Origin: Streptomyces sp. R41
GTDB taxonomy: Bacteria; Actinomycetota; Actinomycetes; Streptomycetales; Streptomycetaceae
DNA: 64,000 nucleotides
Direction: 5' to 3'
Assembly (NCBI RefSeq): GCF_041053055.1
Contig: NZ_CP163443.1
Location: forward strand, 9,903,001-9,967,000
The position numbers and the translations under genes are program-made. Within the stretch, counting starts at the first letter, position 1, and every line of letters begins with the position of its first letter. This document shows positions 17,216 to 26,517 of this stretch, one piece after another. The notes under the pieces are model-generated. The model was given only the letters and a program-made list of their open reading frames with translations. It was not told where the DNA came from and searched no databases.

Positions 17216-18528
17216 TTCTTCGGCATCTGCTGCTGGGCCTTCTCGAGCTTGGCCTTCACCGACGCCGCGGTCACCGCGCGTCCGGCGGCCGCGTCGGCGA
17301 ACAGGTCCTTGACTGCCGTACCGACCGCCGTCTCGAACTGGGACTCGTCGGCGACCTGCGGAAGCGCGGCAGCGCTCTGGGCGAGGGTGTCCTTCAGGAC
17401 CGCGTTCGCCGAGGTGTTGAACGTGGTGTCCGACTGAGCGGCCTTGACCGGCGGGATCGAGCTGTACGCCGTGTTGAGGATCTTCTGCTCGCCGTCGCTG
17501 GTCATGAACTTCACGAACTTCGTGGCACCGTCGAGGTTGTCACTGTTCTTGAAGACCGCCAGGTTGATGCCCGCGACCATCGAGTTGACGTTGGTGCCCG
17601 TCCCCGGGGTGCCGGACTGCACGGGCACCGGGGCGATGCCGTACGCGTCCTCGCTCATGCCCTGCGACTTGAGGTTGGCGGACGCGGACTGCCACAGCAG
17701 CATCGCGTTCTTGCCCTTGGCGAAGTCGCTCACGGACTGGTTCTGCGCGTACTCGGCGTTGCCCGGGGCGATGATCTTGTCCTTCGCCATCAGGTCGACG
17801 TACTGCTTGACCGCGGCGACGACGCCGTCATTGGTGAAGTCGGCCTTGCCGTCCGCGGTGAAGAAGTCGGCCCCGTGCTGCTTGGCGAAGACGAAGGCGT
17901 GGTGGATGTTCTCGGACGGGTTCGAGCCCTCGGCGCCCAGGCCCCACTTGCCGCCCTTGGAGAGCTTCTTGCCGTCGGCGATCAGTTCGTCCCAGGTGGC
18001 CGGCGGCTTTGGGATGCCCGCGTCGGCGAACATCTTCTTGTTGTAGTAGAGCGCGTACGCCATCGAGTACAGCGGCACCGCGGCCGGGTCCTTGCCCTCG
18101 GCGCCCGTCGAGCCGAGCGCGGAGTCGACGAAGCGGTCCTTGCCCCCGATCTTGTCGAAGTTCTTCGCGTCCCACGGCAGCAGCGCCCCGGTGGCCTGCA
18201 GGGAGGCGCTCCAGGTGTTGCCGATGTTCAGGACGTCGGGGCCCTGGCCCGAGGTGGTGGCCGTGAGGATCCGGTTGAGCAGATCCGACCACGGCACGAC
18301 CTCCAGCTTCACCTTGATCCCGGTCTGCTTCTCGAACTTGTCGAGTTCGGGCTGGAGGACCTTCTTGTCGACCTCGATACTGGCGCCCTGGTTCGAGGCC
18401 CAGTACGTGAGCGTCTTCGGTGAGTCGTTGGACCCGCCCCCCGTCGACGAGCCGCCACCACAGGCGGTCACGGCGGTCAGCATGGAGACAGTGACCGCAC
18501 CGGCGGCCGCGGCTCGGATTCTGCGCAT
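17212..18528 (-). CDS. Extracellular sugar-binding lipoprotein
   Basis: 438 residues. A lipoprotein signal peptide ends in TAVTAC (Cys at about residue 23), followed by a Gly/Ser-rich linker, so it is anchored to the outer face of the membrane. The mature part is a family 1 (MalE-like) solute-binding protein (LTYWASNQGASIEVDKKVLQPELDKFEKQTGIKVKLEVVPWSDLLNRI; ALYYNKKMFADAGIPKPPATWDEL). It captures the oligosaccharide for the two permeases. Its promoter region, shared with the ROK gene, holds the 23-bp element at 18597. Specificity is inferred to be beta-glucan oligomers, not proven. Confidence 0.9.
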   Translation of the reverse strand: MRRIRAAAAGAVTVSMLTAVTACGGGSSTGGGSNDSPKTLTYWASNQGASIEVDKKVLQPELDKFEKQTGIKVKLEVVPWSDLLNRILTATTSGQGPDVLNIGNTWSASLQATGALLPWDAKNFDKIGGKDRFVDSALGSTGAEGKDPAAVPLYSMAYALYYNKKMFADAGIPKPPATWDELIADGKKLSKGGKWGLGAEGSNPSENIHHAFVFAKQHGADFFTADGKADFTNDGVVAAVKQYVDLMAKDKIIAPGNAEYAQNQSVSDFAKGKNAMLLWQSASANLKSQGMSEDAYGIAPVPVQSGTPGTGTNVNSMVAGINLAVFKNSDNLDGATKFVKFMTSDGEQKILNTAYSSIPPVKAAQSDTTFNTSANAVLKDTLAQSAAALPQVADESQFETAVGTAVKDLFADAAAGRAVTAASVKAKLEKAQQQMPKK

Positions 18529-18596
18529 GGCTCAGGCGTCCCTTTCCAGAGGAGAGCCGCACCGGAGTGTGTTCACTTCCCGAACGACCCTCATGG

Positions 18597-18619
18597 CTTA
18601 ATTTAGGACGTGAGTTAAG
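18597..18619. promoter_or_regulatory. Quasi-palindromic element, candidate ROK operator
   Basis: The left half is CTTAATTTAGG and the right half GTGAGTTAAG, around two bases. The reverse complement differs only by transitions in the arms, giving arms CTTAAYTYA and TRARTTAAG with a 5-base centre. It sits between the binding-protein start (18528) and the ROK start (18692). The same element with 19 of 23 matches lies upstream of the GH16 gene at 32043-32065. Confidence 0.65.
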
Positions 18620-18691
18620 ACCCGGAAGAAAGTCGCGTCAAGGGATCGCGCAGGGGTATCTTGCAGGTCGGGCAGGCCGGAAGGGAATCTC

Positions 18692-20014
18692 ATGGCGGGG
18701 CGGAACGGGCGGACAGTGCGTGACCTGCGGCGGGGCAATCGCACCGCCGTACTGCAACGGTTGTATTTCGACGGGCCGATGAGCCGCTACGAACTGGGCC
18801 CGGCCACCGGACTGAGTTCCGGTTCCATCAGCAACGTGGTCGCCGAACTCGTCGCCGACGGACTCGTCGAGGAGGCCGGCAGCGTCGACTCCGACGGCGG
18901 CCGCCCGCGCACCCTGCTGCGCGTCGCACCCGGCAGCGGCCACATGATCGGCGTCGACGTCGGCGAAACCCGCGTCCGCGTCGAGCTCTTCGACCTCACC
19001 CTCACCGAACTCGCCCGCACCGAACGGCCGTTGGCGCGCCAGGGGTTCGAGGCCGACCGACCGCTGAAGCGCCAGGAATACGACGTCGAGGTCATCGTCG
19101 GCCACATCCGCGACGGCATCGCGGAGGTCCTCGCCGAGGCGGAGATCGCCCCGGAACAGCTCCTCGGCGTCGGCATCGGCGTCCCCGGCATCGTCGCCCG
19201 CACCCCCGAGCGCGGCGCGGTGGTGCACGGCCAGACGATCGGCTGGGACGCGGTCCCGCTCGAATCCCTGCTCCGCTCCACCTGCGAACTGCCCGACACC
19301 GTCCCGTACTTCGCGGACAACGGCGCCCGGACCCTCGGCCAGGCCGAGATGTGGTTCGGCGCGGGACGCGGCGCCCGCAACGCGGTCGTCGTCCTCTTCG
19401 GCTCCGGCGTCGGCGCCTGCCTCGTCACGGAGGAGGTGGAGAACGGCCGGTCCGTGGAATGGGGGCATCTGACCGTACGGGTCAGGGGGCGCCGCTGCCG
19501 CTGCGGCGCCCTGGGCTGCCTGGAGGCATACGCGGGCGCCGAGGCGCTCCTGGACCGCTGGCGCGAGGAGGGCGGACACCCCCCGCAGGGCACCGACGAG
19601 GAGACCGCGCTCACCGCGATGCTCGCCGCGGCCTACCCCGCCGGCGACGAGGAGCCCGACCCGGTGGCGCTCGCCGTCCTGGAGGAGACCGCCGAGTACC
19701 TGGGCGCGGGCCTGTCCGACCTGATCAACCTCTTCCAGCCCGAGCGGATCCTCATCGGCGGCTGGGCGGGCCTCCAGCTGGGCACCCGCTTCCTGCCCGC
19801 GGTACGCCGGTACGCGACCTCGTACGCCCTGCGCTATCCCGCCGAGCGCGTCTCCATCGACCTCGGCAAGCTCGGCCCGGACGCCGTCACGGTCGGCGCC
19901 GCGATCCTTCCCCTCGCCGACTTCTTCGCGCGGGGCGGCCGGCGCGCCGAGCCCGTCCAGGAGGGCCGGTCACCCGCCTGGCGTACGGCCCTGGAGGAGC
20001 GCGCCCCGCACTGA
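18692..20014 (+). CDS. ROK-family transcriptional regulator
   Basis: 440 residues. An N-terminal winged helix (about 12-62; AVLQRLYFDGPMSRYELGPATGLSSGSISNVVAELVADGLV) is fused to a ROK/sugar-kinase-like domain. The ROK zinc motif reads CRCGALGCLE at about residues 268-278, and MIGVDVGETRVRVEL is the phosphate-binding-loop region. ROK repressors bind sugars or sugar phosphates and release operators. The divergent sugar ABC and beta-glucosidase operon, and the shared 23-bp element, are the likely targets, with the GH16 gene as a third. Confidence 0.9.
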   Translation: MAGRNGRTVRDLRRGNRTAVLQRLYFDGPMSRYELGPATGLSSGSISNVVAELVADGLVEEAGSVDSDGGRPRTLLRVAPGSGHMIGVDVGETRVRVELFDLTLTELARTERPLARQGFEADRPLKRQEYDVEVIVGHIRDGIAEVLAEAEIAPEQLLGVGIGVPGIVARTPERGAVVHGQTIGWDAVPLESLLRSTCELPDTVPYFADNGARTLGQAEMWFGAGRGARNAVVVLFGSGVGACLVTEEVENGRSVEWGHLTVRVRGRRCRCGALGCLEAYAGAEALLDRWREEGGHPPQGTDEETALTAMLAAAYPAGDEEPDPVALAVLEETAEYLGAGLSDLINLFQPERILIGGWAGLQLGTRFLPAVRRYATSYALRYPAERVSIDLGKLGPDAVTVGAAILPLADFFARGGRRAEPVQEGRSPAWRTALEERAPH

Positions 20015-20124
20015 TCCCGGGGCGGGTGGTTTCGCCGGACACCGCTGAGGTACTCGCGCCGGGCCGGAGACGGCCCGGCCATCGTGTGCGGGCCGCGCCC
20101 ACCTGCTGAAGAATGGAGTGCGCC

Positions 20125-20370
20125 GTGACCGAACACCGGCAGGAGGGTCCCGGCGAGAACGGTGATCCGATCCCGCGGGACATGCCGGACCAACAGGCGT
20201 ACGAGGGCGAGGACCCCTGGGACGCGCGCCCCGCACCGGGAGGTGCCGACGAGGGCGAGCCCGCCACGGACGTCCCCGACACGGACGAGGCGGGCACGGG
20301 CCGACAGGGCGCCCCGCGCTCGGACACCGTCCACCCCGAGCACCCGGATCCGGAAGAGTCCTCCGCCTGA
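20125..20370 (+). CDS. Small acidic disordered protein, unknown
   Basis: 81 residues, strongly acidic and rich in Gly, Pro and Asp/Glu (EGEDPWDARPAPGGADEGEPATDVPDTDEAGTG), with no predicted fold, signal or membrane helix. The GTG at 20125 has GGAG 6 bases upstream. Codon use matches neighbours. It ends 50 bases before the formate dehydrogenase alpha gene, so it may be the first gene of that operon, but no role can be inferred. Confidence 0.55.
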   Translation: MTEHRQEGPGENGDPIPRDMPDQQAYEGEDPWDARPAPGGADEGEPATDVPDTDEAGTGRQGAPRSDTVHPEHPDPEESSA

Positions 20371-20420
20371 CCCGGGCAAGTCCTCCTCCTGACCGGAGAG
20401 GGAGACCCCAGGGAGACCTC

Positions 20421-23400
20421 ATGGGCATGACCGACCGGTTGCGCAGCTGGCCCGTCTACCGTCAGCTCACCGGCGAGGACCGCCTGGGCCGGGGTGCCGC
20501 CGCGAAGTCCCGGCACACCGAGCAGCTCCGGCCGCGCATCGACACCGCCGAACGGGTGACGCAGTCCGTCTGCCCGTACTGCGCGGTCGGCTGCGGTCAA
20601 CAGGTGTACGTCAAGGACGACAAGGTCGTCCAGATCGAGGGCGACCCGGACTCACCGGTCAGCCGGGGCCGCCTCTGTCCGAAGGGATCCGCGACCCTTC
20701 AGCTCACCACCGGCCCGGCCCGCCGCCACCAGGTGCTGTACCGGCGCCCCTACGGCACGGACTGGGAGCCCCTCGACCTGGAGACGGCCATGGACATGGT
20801 CGCCGACCGGGTGATCCGGACCCGGCGCGAGACCTGGGAGTGGGAGTGCGACGGCGTCCGCACCGCCCGCACGATGGGTATCGCCAGCCTGGGCGGGGCG
20901 ACCCTCGACAACGAGGAGAACTACCTCATCAAGAAGCTGCTGACCGGCCTCGGCGTGGTCCAGGTGGAGAACCAGGCCCGGGTCTGCCACAGCTCCACCG
21001 TCGCCGGACTCGGCACCTCCTTCGGCCGCGGCGGCGCCACCACGTTCATGCAGGACCTGCAGCACTCCGACTGCATCGTCATCCAGGGCTCCAACTACGC
21101 GGAGGCCCACCCGGTCGGCTTCCAGTGGGTGATGGAGGCCAAGGCCCGCGGCGCCCGCATCATCCACGTCGACCCGCGCTACACCCGCACCAGCGCGCTG
21201 GCCGATCTGTACGTCCCGATCCGCGCCGGCAGCGACATCGCCTTCCTCGGCGGGATCATCAACCACGTCCTCACCGACGAGAAGGACTTTCGCGAATACG
21301 TCCTCAACTACACCAACGCCGCCACCCTGGTGAGCGAGGACTTCCGCGACACCGAGGACCTCGACGGTGTCTTCTCGGGATTCGACGAGGACGAACGCCA
21401 CTACGACCCGCACAGCTGGCAGTACGAGGGCGTGGAGGTGCAGCAGCCGACGGGCGCGGTCGACGAACAGTACGAGGACCGGGTCCGCTCGGCCGCCGGG
21501 CCGGAGGCGCACGGCTCGGGCGGTGCCCGCACCGGCCGGCACGCGCCCACCGACCCCACCCTCCAGCACCCGCGCTGCGTCTACCAGGTCCTCAAGCGGC
21601 ACTTCGCCCGCTACACCCCCGAGATGGTCGAGGAGGTCTGCGGCGTACCCCGCGAGACCTTCCTGCGCGTCTGCGACGAGCTGACGTCCAACTCGGGCCG
21701 CGAGCGCACCAGTGCCTTCGCGTACGCGGTCGGCTGGACCCAGCACTCGGTCGGCTCCCAGTACATCCGCGCCGCGAGCATCCTCCAGCTCCTGCTCGGC
21801 AACATCGGCCGCCCGGGCGGCGGCATCCAGGCCCTGCGCGGCCACGCCTCCATCCAAGGCTCCAGCGACATCCCGACCCTCTTCAACCTGCTTCCCGGCT
21901 ATCTGCCCATGCCGCACGCCCACGTGCACATGGACCTCGACGCGTTCGTCTCCGCGAGCCGCACCGAGAAGGGCTTCTGGGCGAACATGCGGGCCTACTT
22001 CGTCAGCCTGCTGAAGGCCTACTACGGCGACGCGGCCACCCCCGACAACGACTTCTGCTTCGACCACCTCCCGCGCCTGACCGGCTCCCACTCCACGTAC
22101 GAGACGGTCATGGCCCAGCTCGACGGCGTCTGCAAGGGCTACTTCCTGATGGGCGAGAACCCGGCTGTCGGGTCCGCGAACACACGCCTGCAGCGCCTCG
22201 GCATGGCCAACCTCGACTGGCTGGTCGTGCGCGACTTCTCACTCATCGAGTCCGCGACCTGGTGGCAGGACGGTCCCGAGATCGAGAGCGGCGAGCTGCG
22301 CACGCAGGACATCGGCACGGAGGTCTTCTTCTTCCCGGCCGCCGCCCACACCGAGAAGTCCGGCTCCTTCACCAACACCAACCGCTGGGTGCAGTGGCAC
22401 TACGCGGCCGTCGAGCCCGAGGGCGACGCGCGCAGCGACCTGTGGTTCATGTACCACCTCGGCCGCCGCATCAAGGAGAAGCTGGCCGGTTCGACGGACC
22501 CGATGGACCGGCCGATCCTCGACCTGACCTGGAAATATCCGGTGAGCGGACCGCTGCAGGAGCCCGTCGCCGACGCCGTGCTCGCCGAGATCAACGGCCA
22601 TGGCCCGGACGGGAGTCCGCTGAGCGCCTACACCGAGCTGAAGGACGACGGTTCGACGCGCTGCGGCTGCTGGATCTACTGCGGGGTGTACGCCGACGGC
22701 GTCAACCAGGCGGCCCGCAAGAAGCCCGGGTCCGAACAGGACTGGGTGGCCGCGGAATGGGCCTGGGCCTGGCCCGCCAACCGGCGCATCCTCTACAACC
22801 GAGCCTCCGCCGCCCCCGACGGCACGCCGTGGAGCGAACGCAAGGCGTACGTCTGGTGGGACCAGGACGCCGGGAAGTGGACCGGCCACGACATCCCCGA
22901 CTTCGTACCCGACCGCGCCCCCGACTTCGTACCGGACGAGGACGCGAAGGGACCCGACGCGTTGCGCGGCGACGACCCGTTCATCATGCAGGCCGACGGC
23001 AAGGGCTGGCTGTACGCGCCCGCGGGCCTGGAGGACGGCCCGATGCCCACCCACTACGAGCCGCAGGACTCGCCGTTCACCAACGCGCTGCACCCCTCGA
23101 CGCCGCGCTCTCCGGTTCGCGAACTGCTGCCGCGCGAGGGCAACCGCTATCACCCCAGCGGCGACGAACCGGGCGCGGAGGTCTTTCCGTACGTCGTGAC
23201 GACGCACCGCCTCACCGAGCACTTCACCGCGGGTGGGATGAGCCGCTGGTCGCCCTATCTGTCCGAGCTGCAACCGGAGTTCTTCTGCGAGGTGTCCCCG
23301 CAACTGGCCGCCGAGCGAGGGCTGGAGCACGGCGGCTGGGCGACCGTCATCACCGCCCGCAACGCCATCGAGGCGCGCGTCATGGTGACCGAGCGGATCC

Positions 23401-23666
23401 GGCCCCTGACGGTGCACGGCCGCACCGTCCACCAGATCGGCCTGCCCTTCCACTGGGGCCCCAACGGCGTGTCCACCGGCGACGCGGTCAACGAACTGGT
23501 CGCCATCGCGCTCGACCCCGACGCCCACATCCAGGAGGACAAGGCGCTGACCGCCGACATTCGCCCCGGCCGTCGGCCGCGCGGGCCCGATCTGCCGCGC
23601 CTGGTGGCCGAGTACCGCCGCCGCGCCGGCATCACCGAAACCACCGGAACGGAGGCCCGCACATGA
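20421..23666 (+). CDS. Formate dehydrogenase alpha subunit, cysteine type
   Basis: 1081 residues, an FDH-N/FDH-O-type molybdopterin oxidoreductase. A [4Fe-4S] motif CPYCAVGC starts at residue 51 with a fourth cysteine in GRLCPKG. The active-site motif reads QARVCHSSTV with Cys189 and His190, where E. coli FdnG has selenocysteine, so no selenocysteine machinery is needed. Other family features are TFGRGGATTFMQD, SNYAEAHPVGFQWVMEAKARGARIIHVDPR and the cofactor-binding C-terminal domain. No twin-arginine signal is visible at the N-terminus. GGGAG precedes ATG 20421. The stop overlaps the beta start as ATGA. Confidence 0.9.
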   Translation: MGMTDRLRSWPVYRQLTGEDRLGRGAAAKSRHTEQLRPRIDTAERVTQSVCPYCAVGCGQQVYVKDDKVVQIEGDPDSPVSRGRLCPKGSATLQLTTGPARRHQVLYRRPYGTDWEPLDLETAMDMVADRVIRTRRETWEWECDGVRTARTMGIASLGGATLDNEENYLIKKLLTGLGVVQVENQARVCHSSTVAGLGTSFGRGGATTFMQDLQHSDCIVIQGSNYAEAHPVGFQWVMEAKARGARIIHVDPRYTRTSALADLYVPIRAGSDIAFLGGIINHVLTDEKDFREYVLNYTNAATLVSEDFRDTEDLDGVFSGFDEDERHYDPHSWQYEGVEVQQPTGAVDEQYEDRVRSAAGPEAHGSGGARTGRHAPTDPTLQHPRCVYQVLKRHFARYTPEMVEEVCGVPRETFLRVCDELTSNSGRERTSAFAYAVGWTQHSVGSQYIRAASILQLLLGNIGRPGGGIQALRGHASIQGSSDIPTLFNLLPGYLPMPHAHVHMDLDAFVSASRTEKGFWANMRAYFVSLLKAYYGDAATPDNDFCFDHLPRLTGSHSTYETVMAQLDGVCKGYFLMGENPAVGSANTRLQRLGMANLDWLVVRDFSLIESATWWQDGPEIESGELRTQDIGTEVFFFPAAAHTEKSGSFTNTNRWVQWHYAAVEPEGDARSDLWFMYHLGRRIKEKLAGSTDPMDRPILDLTWKYPVSGPLQEPVADAVLAEINGHGPDGSPLSAYTELKDDGSTRCGCWIYCGVYADGVNQAARKKPGSEQDWVAAEWAWAWPANRRILYNRASAAPDGTPWSERKAYVWWDQDAGKWTGHDIPDFVPDRAPDFVPDEDAKGPDALRGDDPFIMQADGKGWLYAPAGLEDGPMPTHYEPQDSPFTNALHPSTPRSPVRELLPREGNRYHPSGDEPGAEVFPYVVTTHRLTEHFTAGGMSRWSPYLSELQPEFFCEVSPQLAAERGLEHGGWATVITARNAIEARVMVTERIRPLTVHGRTVHQIGLPFHWGPNGVSTGDAVNELVAIALDPDAHIQEDKALTADIRPGRRPRGPDLPRLVAEYRRRAGITETTGTEART

Positions 23667-24484
23667 GCGAGGAACGGGTCGGCTTCTTCACCGACACGTC
23701 CGTGTGCATCGGCTGCAAGGCGTGCGAGGTGGCCTGCAAGGAGTGGAACGCGATCCCGGAGGACGGCCTCTCGCTCACGGGCATGTCGTACGACAACACG
23801 GAGGCGCTCGGCGCGTCCACCTGGCGGCACGTGGCGTTCATCGAGCAGCCGAGACCGGAGGGACGTACCCAACTCCCGCTGGCGGAGGGGGCTTCCGGGG
23901 TGGACGGCGGCATGCGCTGGCTGATGTCCTCCGACGTGTGCAAGCACTGCACGCACGCCGCCTGCCTGGACGTGTGCCCCACCGGTTCGTTGTTCCGCAC
24001 CGAATTCGGCACCGTCGTCGTCCAGGAGGACATCTGCAACGGCTGCGGCTACTGCGTACCCGCCTGCCCGTACGGCGTCATCGAGCAACGCCCCGCCGAC
24101 GGACGGGCGTTCAAGTGCACCATGTGCTACGACCGGCTCGGTGTCGGCCAGGAACCGGCCTGCGCCAAGGCGTGCCCGACGGAGTCCATCCAGTTCGGCC
24201 CGCTGGACGAGCTGCGCGAACGGGCCGCGCTCCGCGTCGACCAGCTCCACGAGGCCGGAGTCACCGAGGCCCACCTCTACGGGCACGACCCCGAGGACGG
24301 GGTGGGCGGCGACGGCGCCTTCTTCCTGCTCCTCGACAAGCCGGAGGTGTACGGGCTGCCCCCGGATCCCGTCGTCACCACCCGTGACCTGCCCACCATG
24401 TGGAAGCACGCTGGCGCGGCCGCCCTGTCCCTGCTGGGCGGTGTGGCGCTGTCGTTCGTCCTGGCCGGGAAGGGGCGCCGATGA
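23663..24484 (+). CDS. Formate dehydrogenase beta subunit (four [4Fe-4S] clusters)
   Basis: 273 residues. Four ferredoxin-like cysteine groups are visible: CIGCKACEVACKEW, CKHCTHAACLDVCPTG, CNGCGYCVPACPYG and CTMCYDRLGVGQEPACAKACPTE. They form the electron wire from the alpha subunit to the membrane. The C-terminus has one hydrophobic helix (HAGAAALSLLGGVALSFVLAG), as in FdnH, which would anchor it in the membrane. It overlaps alpha and the NrfD gene by 4 bases on each side, so the three are coupled. Confidence 0.9.
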   Translation: MSEERVGFFTDTSVCIGCKACEVACKEWNAIPEDGLSLTGMSYDNTEALGASTWRHVAFIEQPRPEGRTQLPLAEGASGVDGGMRWLMSSDVCKHCTHAACLDVCPTGSLFRTEFGTVVVQEDICNGCGYCVPACPYGVIEQRPADGRAFKCTMCYDRLGVGQEPACAKACPTESIQFGPLDELRERAALRVDQLHEAGVTEAHLYGHDPEDGVGGDGAFFLLLDKPEVYGLPPDPVVTTRDLPTMWKHAGAAALSLLGGVALSFVLAGKGRR

Positions 24485-25479
24485 CCAGCTCCAGGAGCGC
24501 GAGCCCGCAGGAGCCCCGGCGACGCGGGCGGGGTCGCGGACGTCGCGGAGAACAACTCATGGTCCCGCGGACCGAGTTCGAGTCGTACTACGGCCGGCCC
24601 GTCATCAAGGCGCCCGCCTGGGCCGCCCGGGACATCGCCGGATACTTCTTCCTCGGAGGGCTCGCGGGCGCGGGGTCGGTGCTCGCGGCGGGCGCCCACG
24701 TGAGCGGTCGTACGACCACCGCGACCGCGATGAAGGTGTCCTCGCTCGCGGCCGTCTCGCTCTCCGCCGCCGCGCTCATCAACGACCTGGGACGGCCGGA
24801 CCGCTTCGCGAACATGCTGCGGGTCTTCAAGCCCACCTCGCCGATGAGCGTCGGATCCTGGCTGCTGTCCCTGTACGGGCCCGCGGCGGGCGCGGCCGCG
24901 GCCACCGCGGTGACGGGCCGGCTGCCGCGCGTCGGGGCCACCGCGACCGGCGCCGCCGCGCTCCTCGGACCGGCCGTCGCGGCCTACACCGGAGTGCTGG
25001 CGGCGGACACGGCGGTGCCCGCGTGGCACGGCGCCCACCGTGAACTGCCCCACCTCTTCGCCGCGTCCGCGACGGCCGCCGCCGCGGGGATGGCCCTGGT
25101 GGTCGGCCCGACCTCCGAGAACGCCCCCGCCCGCTGGGCCGGCGCTCTGGCCGCGCTCGCCGAGACCGCGGTCACCGAGGCCGCGGAACGGCGCCTCGGG
25201 CTCGTTGCGGAGACCTACCGGGAGGGCAGGGCGGGCACGCTGATGCGCGCCGCCCGGGCGCTCACCGTGGCGGGCGCCCTCGGCGGGGCCCTCCTCGGCG
25301 GCCGGTGCCGTACCGCCGCGGCCCTGTCCGGCCTCGCCCTGCTCACGGGCTCCGCCTGCACCCGCTTCGGCGTCTTCGCCGCCGGGATCGCCTCGGCCGA
25401 GGACCCGAAGTACACGGTGGTTCCCCAGCGTGAGCGGGTGGAACACAGGCAGCAGGGTGCCGGAGCGGGAGGTGCATGA
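24481..25479 (+). CDS. NrfD/PsrC-type membrane subunit of the formate dehydrogenase
   Basis: 332 residues. A basic Arg/Gly-rich N-terminus is followed by roughly eight hydrophobic helices (IAGYFFLGGLAGAGSVLAAG; VSSLAAVSLSAAALIND; GSWLLSLYGPAAGAAAATAV; LPHLFAASATAAAAGMALVVG). The family motifs FFLGGLAGAG and LGRPDRFANMLRVFKPTSPMSVGSW identify NrfD. NrfD subunits pass electrons to menaquinone without haem. This replaces the cytochrome b gamma subunit of E. coli FDH-N. No maturation genes (for example fdhD) are adjacent. Confidence 0.85.
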   Translation: MTSSRSASPQEPRRRGRGRGRRGEQLMVPRTEFESYYGRPVIKAPAWAARDIAGYFFLGGLAGAGSVLAAGAHVSGRTTTATAMKVSSLAAVSLSAAALINDLGRPDRFANMLRVFKPTSPMSVGSWLLSLYGPAAGAAAATAVTGRLPRVGATATGAAALLGPAVAAYTGVLAADTAVPAWHGAHRELPHLFAASATAAAAGMALVVGPTSENAPARWAGALAALAETAVTEAAERRLGLVAETYREGRAGTLMRAARALTVAGALGGALLGGRCRTAAALSGLALLTGSACTRFGVFAAGIASAEDPKYTVVPQRERVEHRQQGAGAGGA

Positions 25480-25571
25480 CCTGTGAGGTAATCGACGCGG
25501 CTACGGCCTCCCGGAACCATGAAGGGCGTACCCGATCGACACGCCCGTCACCGGATTCCGGGAGGTTTCCC

Positions 25572-26405
25572 ATGCCGTACTTCGAGAGCCCCGTCGATGG
25601 CGCCCGGCTGCACTTCGTCGACTACGGTCCCGCTGCCGGACAGGTGGTCGTGTTCGTCAACAGCTCCTACTTCGGCACGGAGATGTGGGAGTTCCAGATG
25701 CTGCCGCTCGCCGAGGCCGGGTACCGGTGTGTCGGGCTCGACCGGCGCGGGCACGGCCGGTCCGACGACGTGTGGGGCGGGTTCGACCTCGACAGCCTCG
25801 CCGACGATCTGGACGGGCTGCTCCGGCACCTCGACCTGCGCGAGGTGACGCTGGTCGGGCACTCCCTGGGCACCGCCGAAGTCGTGCGCTGCCTGACCCG
25901 GCACGGTGTCGAGCGGGTGGCCGGGGTGGCGCTGGTCGCGGGCATGGTGCCGGGGCCCGCGCGGTCCGCGGACCACCCCGCAGGCGTCGACCCGGCGCTC
26001 ATCGAGGCCGGCAACGAGACGTTCCGCCGCGACCGGGCCGCGTTCTTCGCGGACGGCGCCCGCGCGTTCTTCGCCCTCGACCTCCCCGGGAACGACCTCT
26101 CCGAGGCGTATGTGCAGTCCATGGTCAACCGCTGCCACGGAGCGACCGCACGGGCCGGGGCAGCCCTGGGCGACCTCGTGGTCACCCTGAACGTCGCCCC
26201 CGAGCTGGCCAAGCTCGACCTGCCGGTCCTCGTCGTCCACGGCACGCACGACGCGTCGGCGCCCTTGGACCTGACCGGCCGTCGGGCGGCGGAGCTGCTG
26301 CCCGACAGCACGCTCAAGGTCTACGAGAACGCCGGTCACGGCCTGTTCGCCACGCATGCCGAGCAACTCACCGCGGATCTGCGCGAGTTCATGGCCCGCG
26401 CCTGA
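25572..26405 (+). CDS. Alpha/beta hydrolase
   Basis: 277 residues with a complete catalytic set: nucleophile serine in VGHSLGTAEVV (GHSLG), acid Asp in VHGTHDASAPLD, and His in ENAGHGLFATH. The order strand, FGTEMWEFQMLPLAEAGYRCVGLDRRGHGRSD, resembles chloroperoxidase/haloperoxidase-type esterases. The substrate is unknown. A strong GGAGG site precedes ATG 25572. The gene is convergent with the SDR gene at 26511 and ends just before a 23-bp tandem repeat. Confidence 0.85.
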   Translation: MPYFESPVDGARLHFVDYGPAAGQVVVFVNSSYFGTEMWEFQMLPLAEAGYRCVGLDRRGHGRSDDVWGGFDLDSLADDLDGLLRHLDLREVTLVGHSLGTAEVVRCLTRHGVERVAGVALVAGMVPGPARSADHPAGVDPALIEAGNETFRRDRAAFFADGARAFFALDLPGNDLSEAYVQSMVNRCHGATARAGAALGDLVVTLNVAPELAKLDLPVLVVHGTHDASAPLDLTGRRAAELLPDSTLKVYENAGHGLFATHAEQLTADLREFMARA

Positions 26406-26413
26406 GGCCCCGC

Positions 26414-26517
26414 GAACGCCAGGCCTGAGGTCGTGTGAACGCCAGGCCTGAGTTCCCGTGAACGCCAGGCCTGAGTTCCCGTGAAGGTCAGGCCTGGCGT
26501 CCCGCGAAGGTCACGCG
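26414..26517. repeat. 23-bp tandem repeat (about 4.5 copies) between convergent genes
   Basis: The unit GAACGCCAGGCCTGAG starts at 26414, 26437 and 26460 with an exact 23-base period. Diverged copies start at 26483 (GAAGGTCAGGCCTG) and 26506. Each unit carries the palindrome CAGGCCTG. Copies three and four also form a 12-bp inverted repeat (CGCCAGGCCTGA at 26463-26474 and TCAGGCCTGGCG at 26488-26499), a possible bidirectional terminator hairpin. The last partial unit enters the end of the SDR gene. Confidence 0.85.

Noticed and set aside
20840..24484. A 1214-residue open frame on the plus strand across the formate dehydrogenase genes
   Set aside because: Its first part is Arg/His/Pro-rich, out of frame with the clear FDH alpha motifs, and it becomes real only where it joins the beta subunit frame at 23663.
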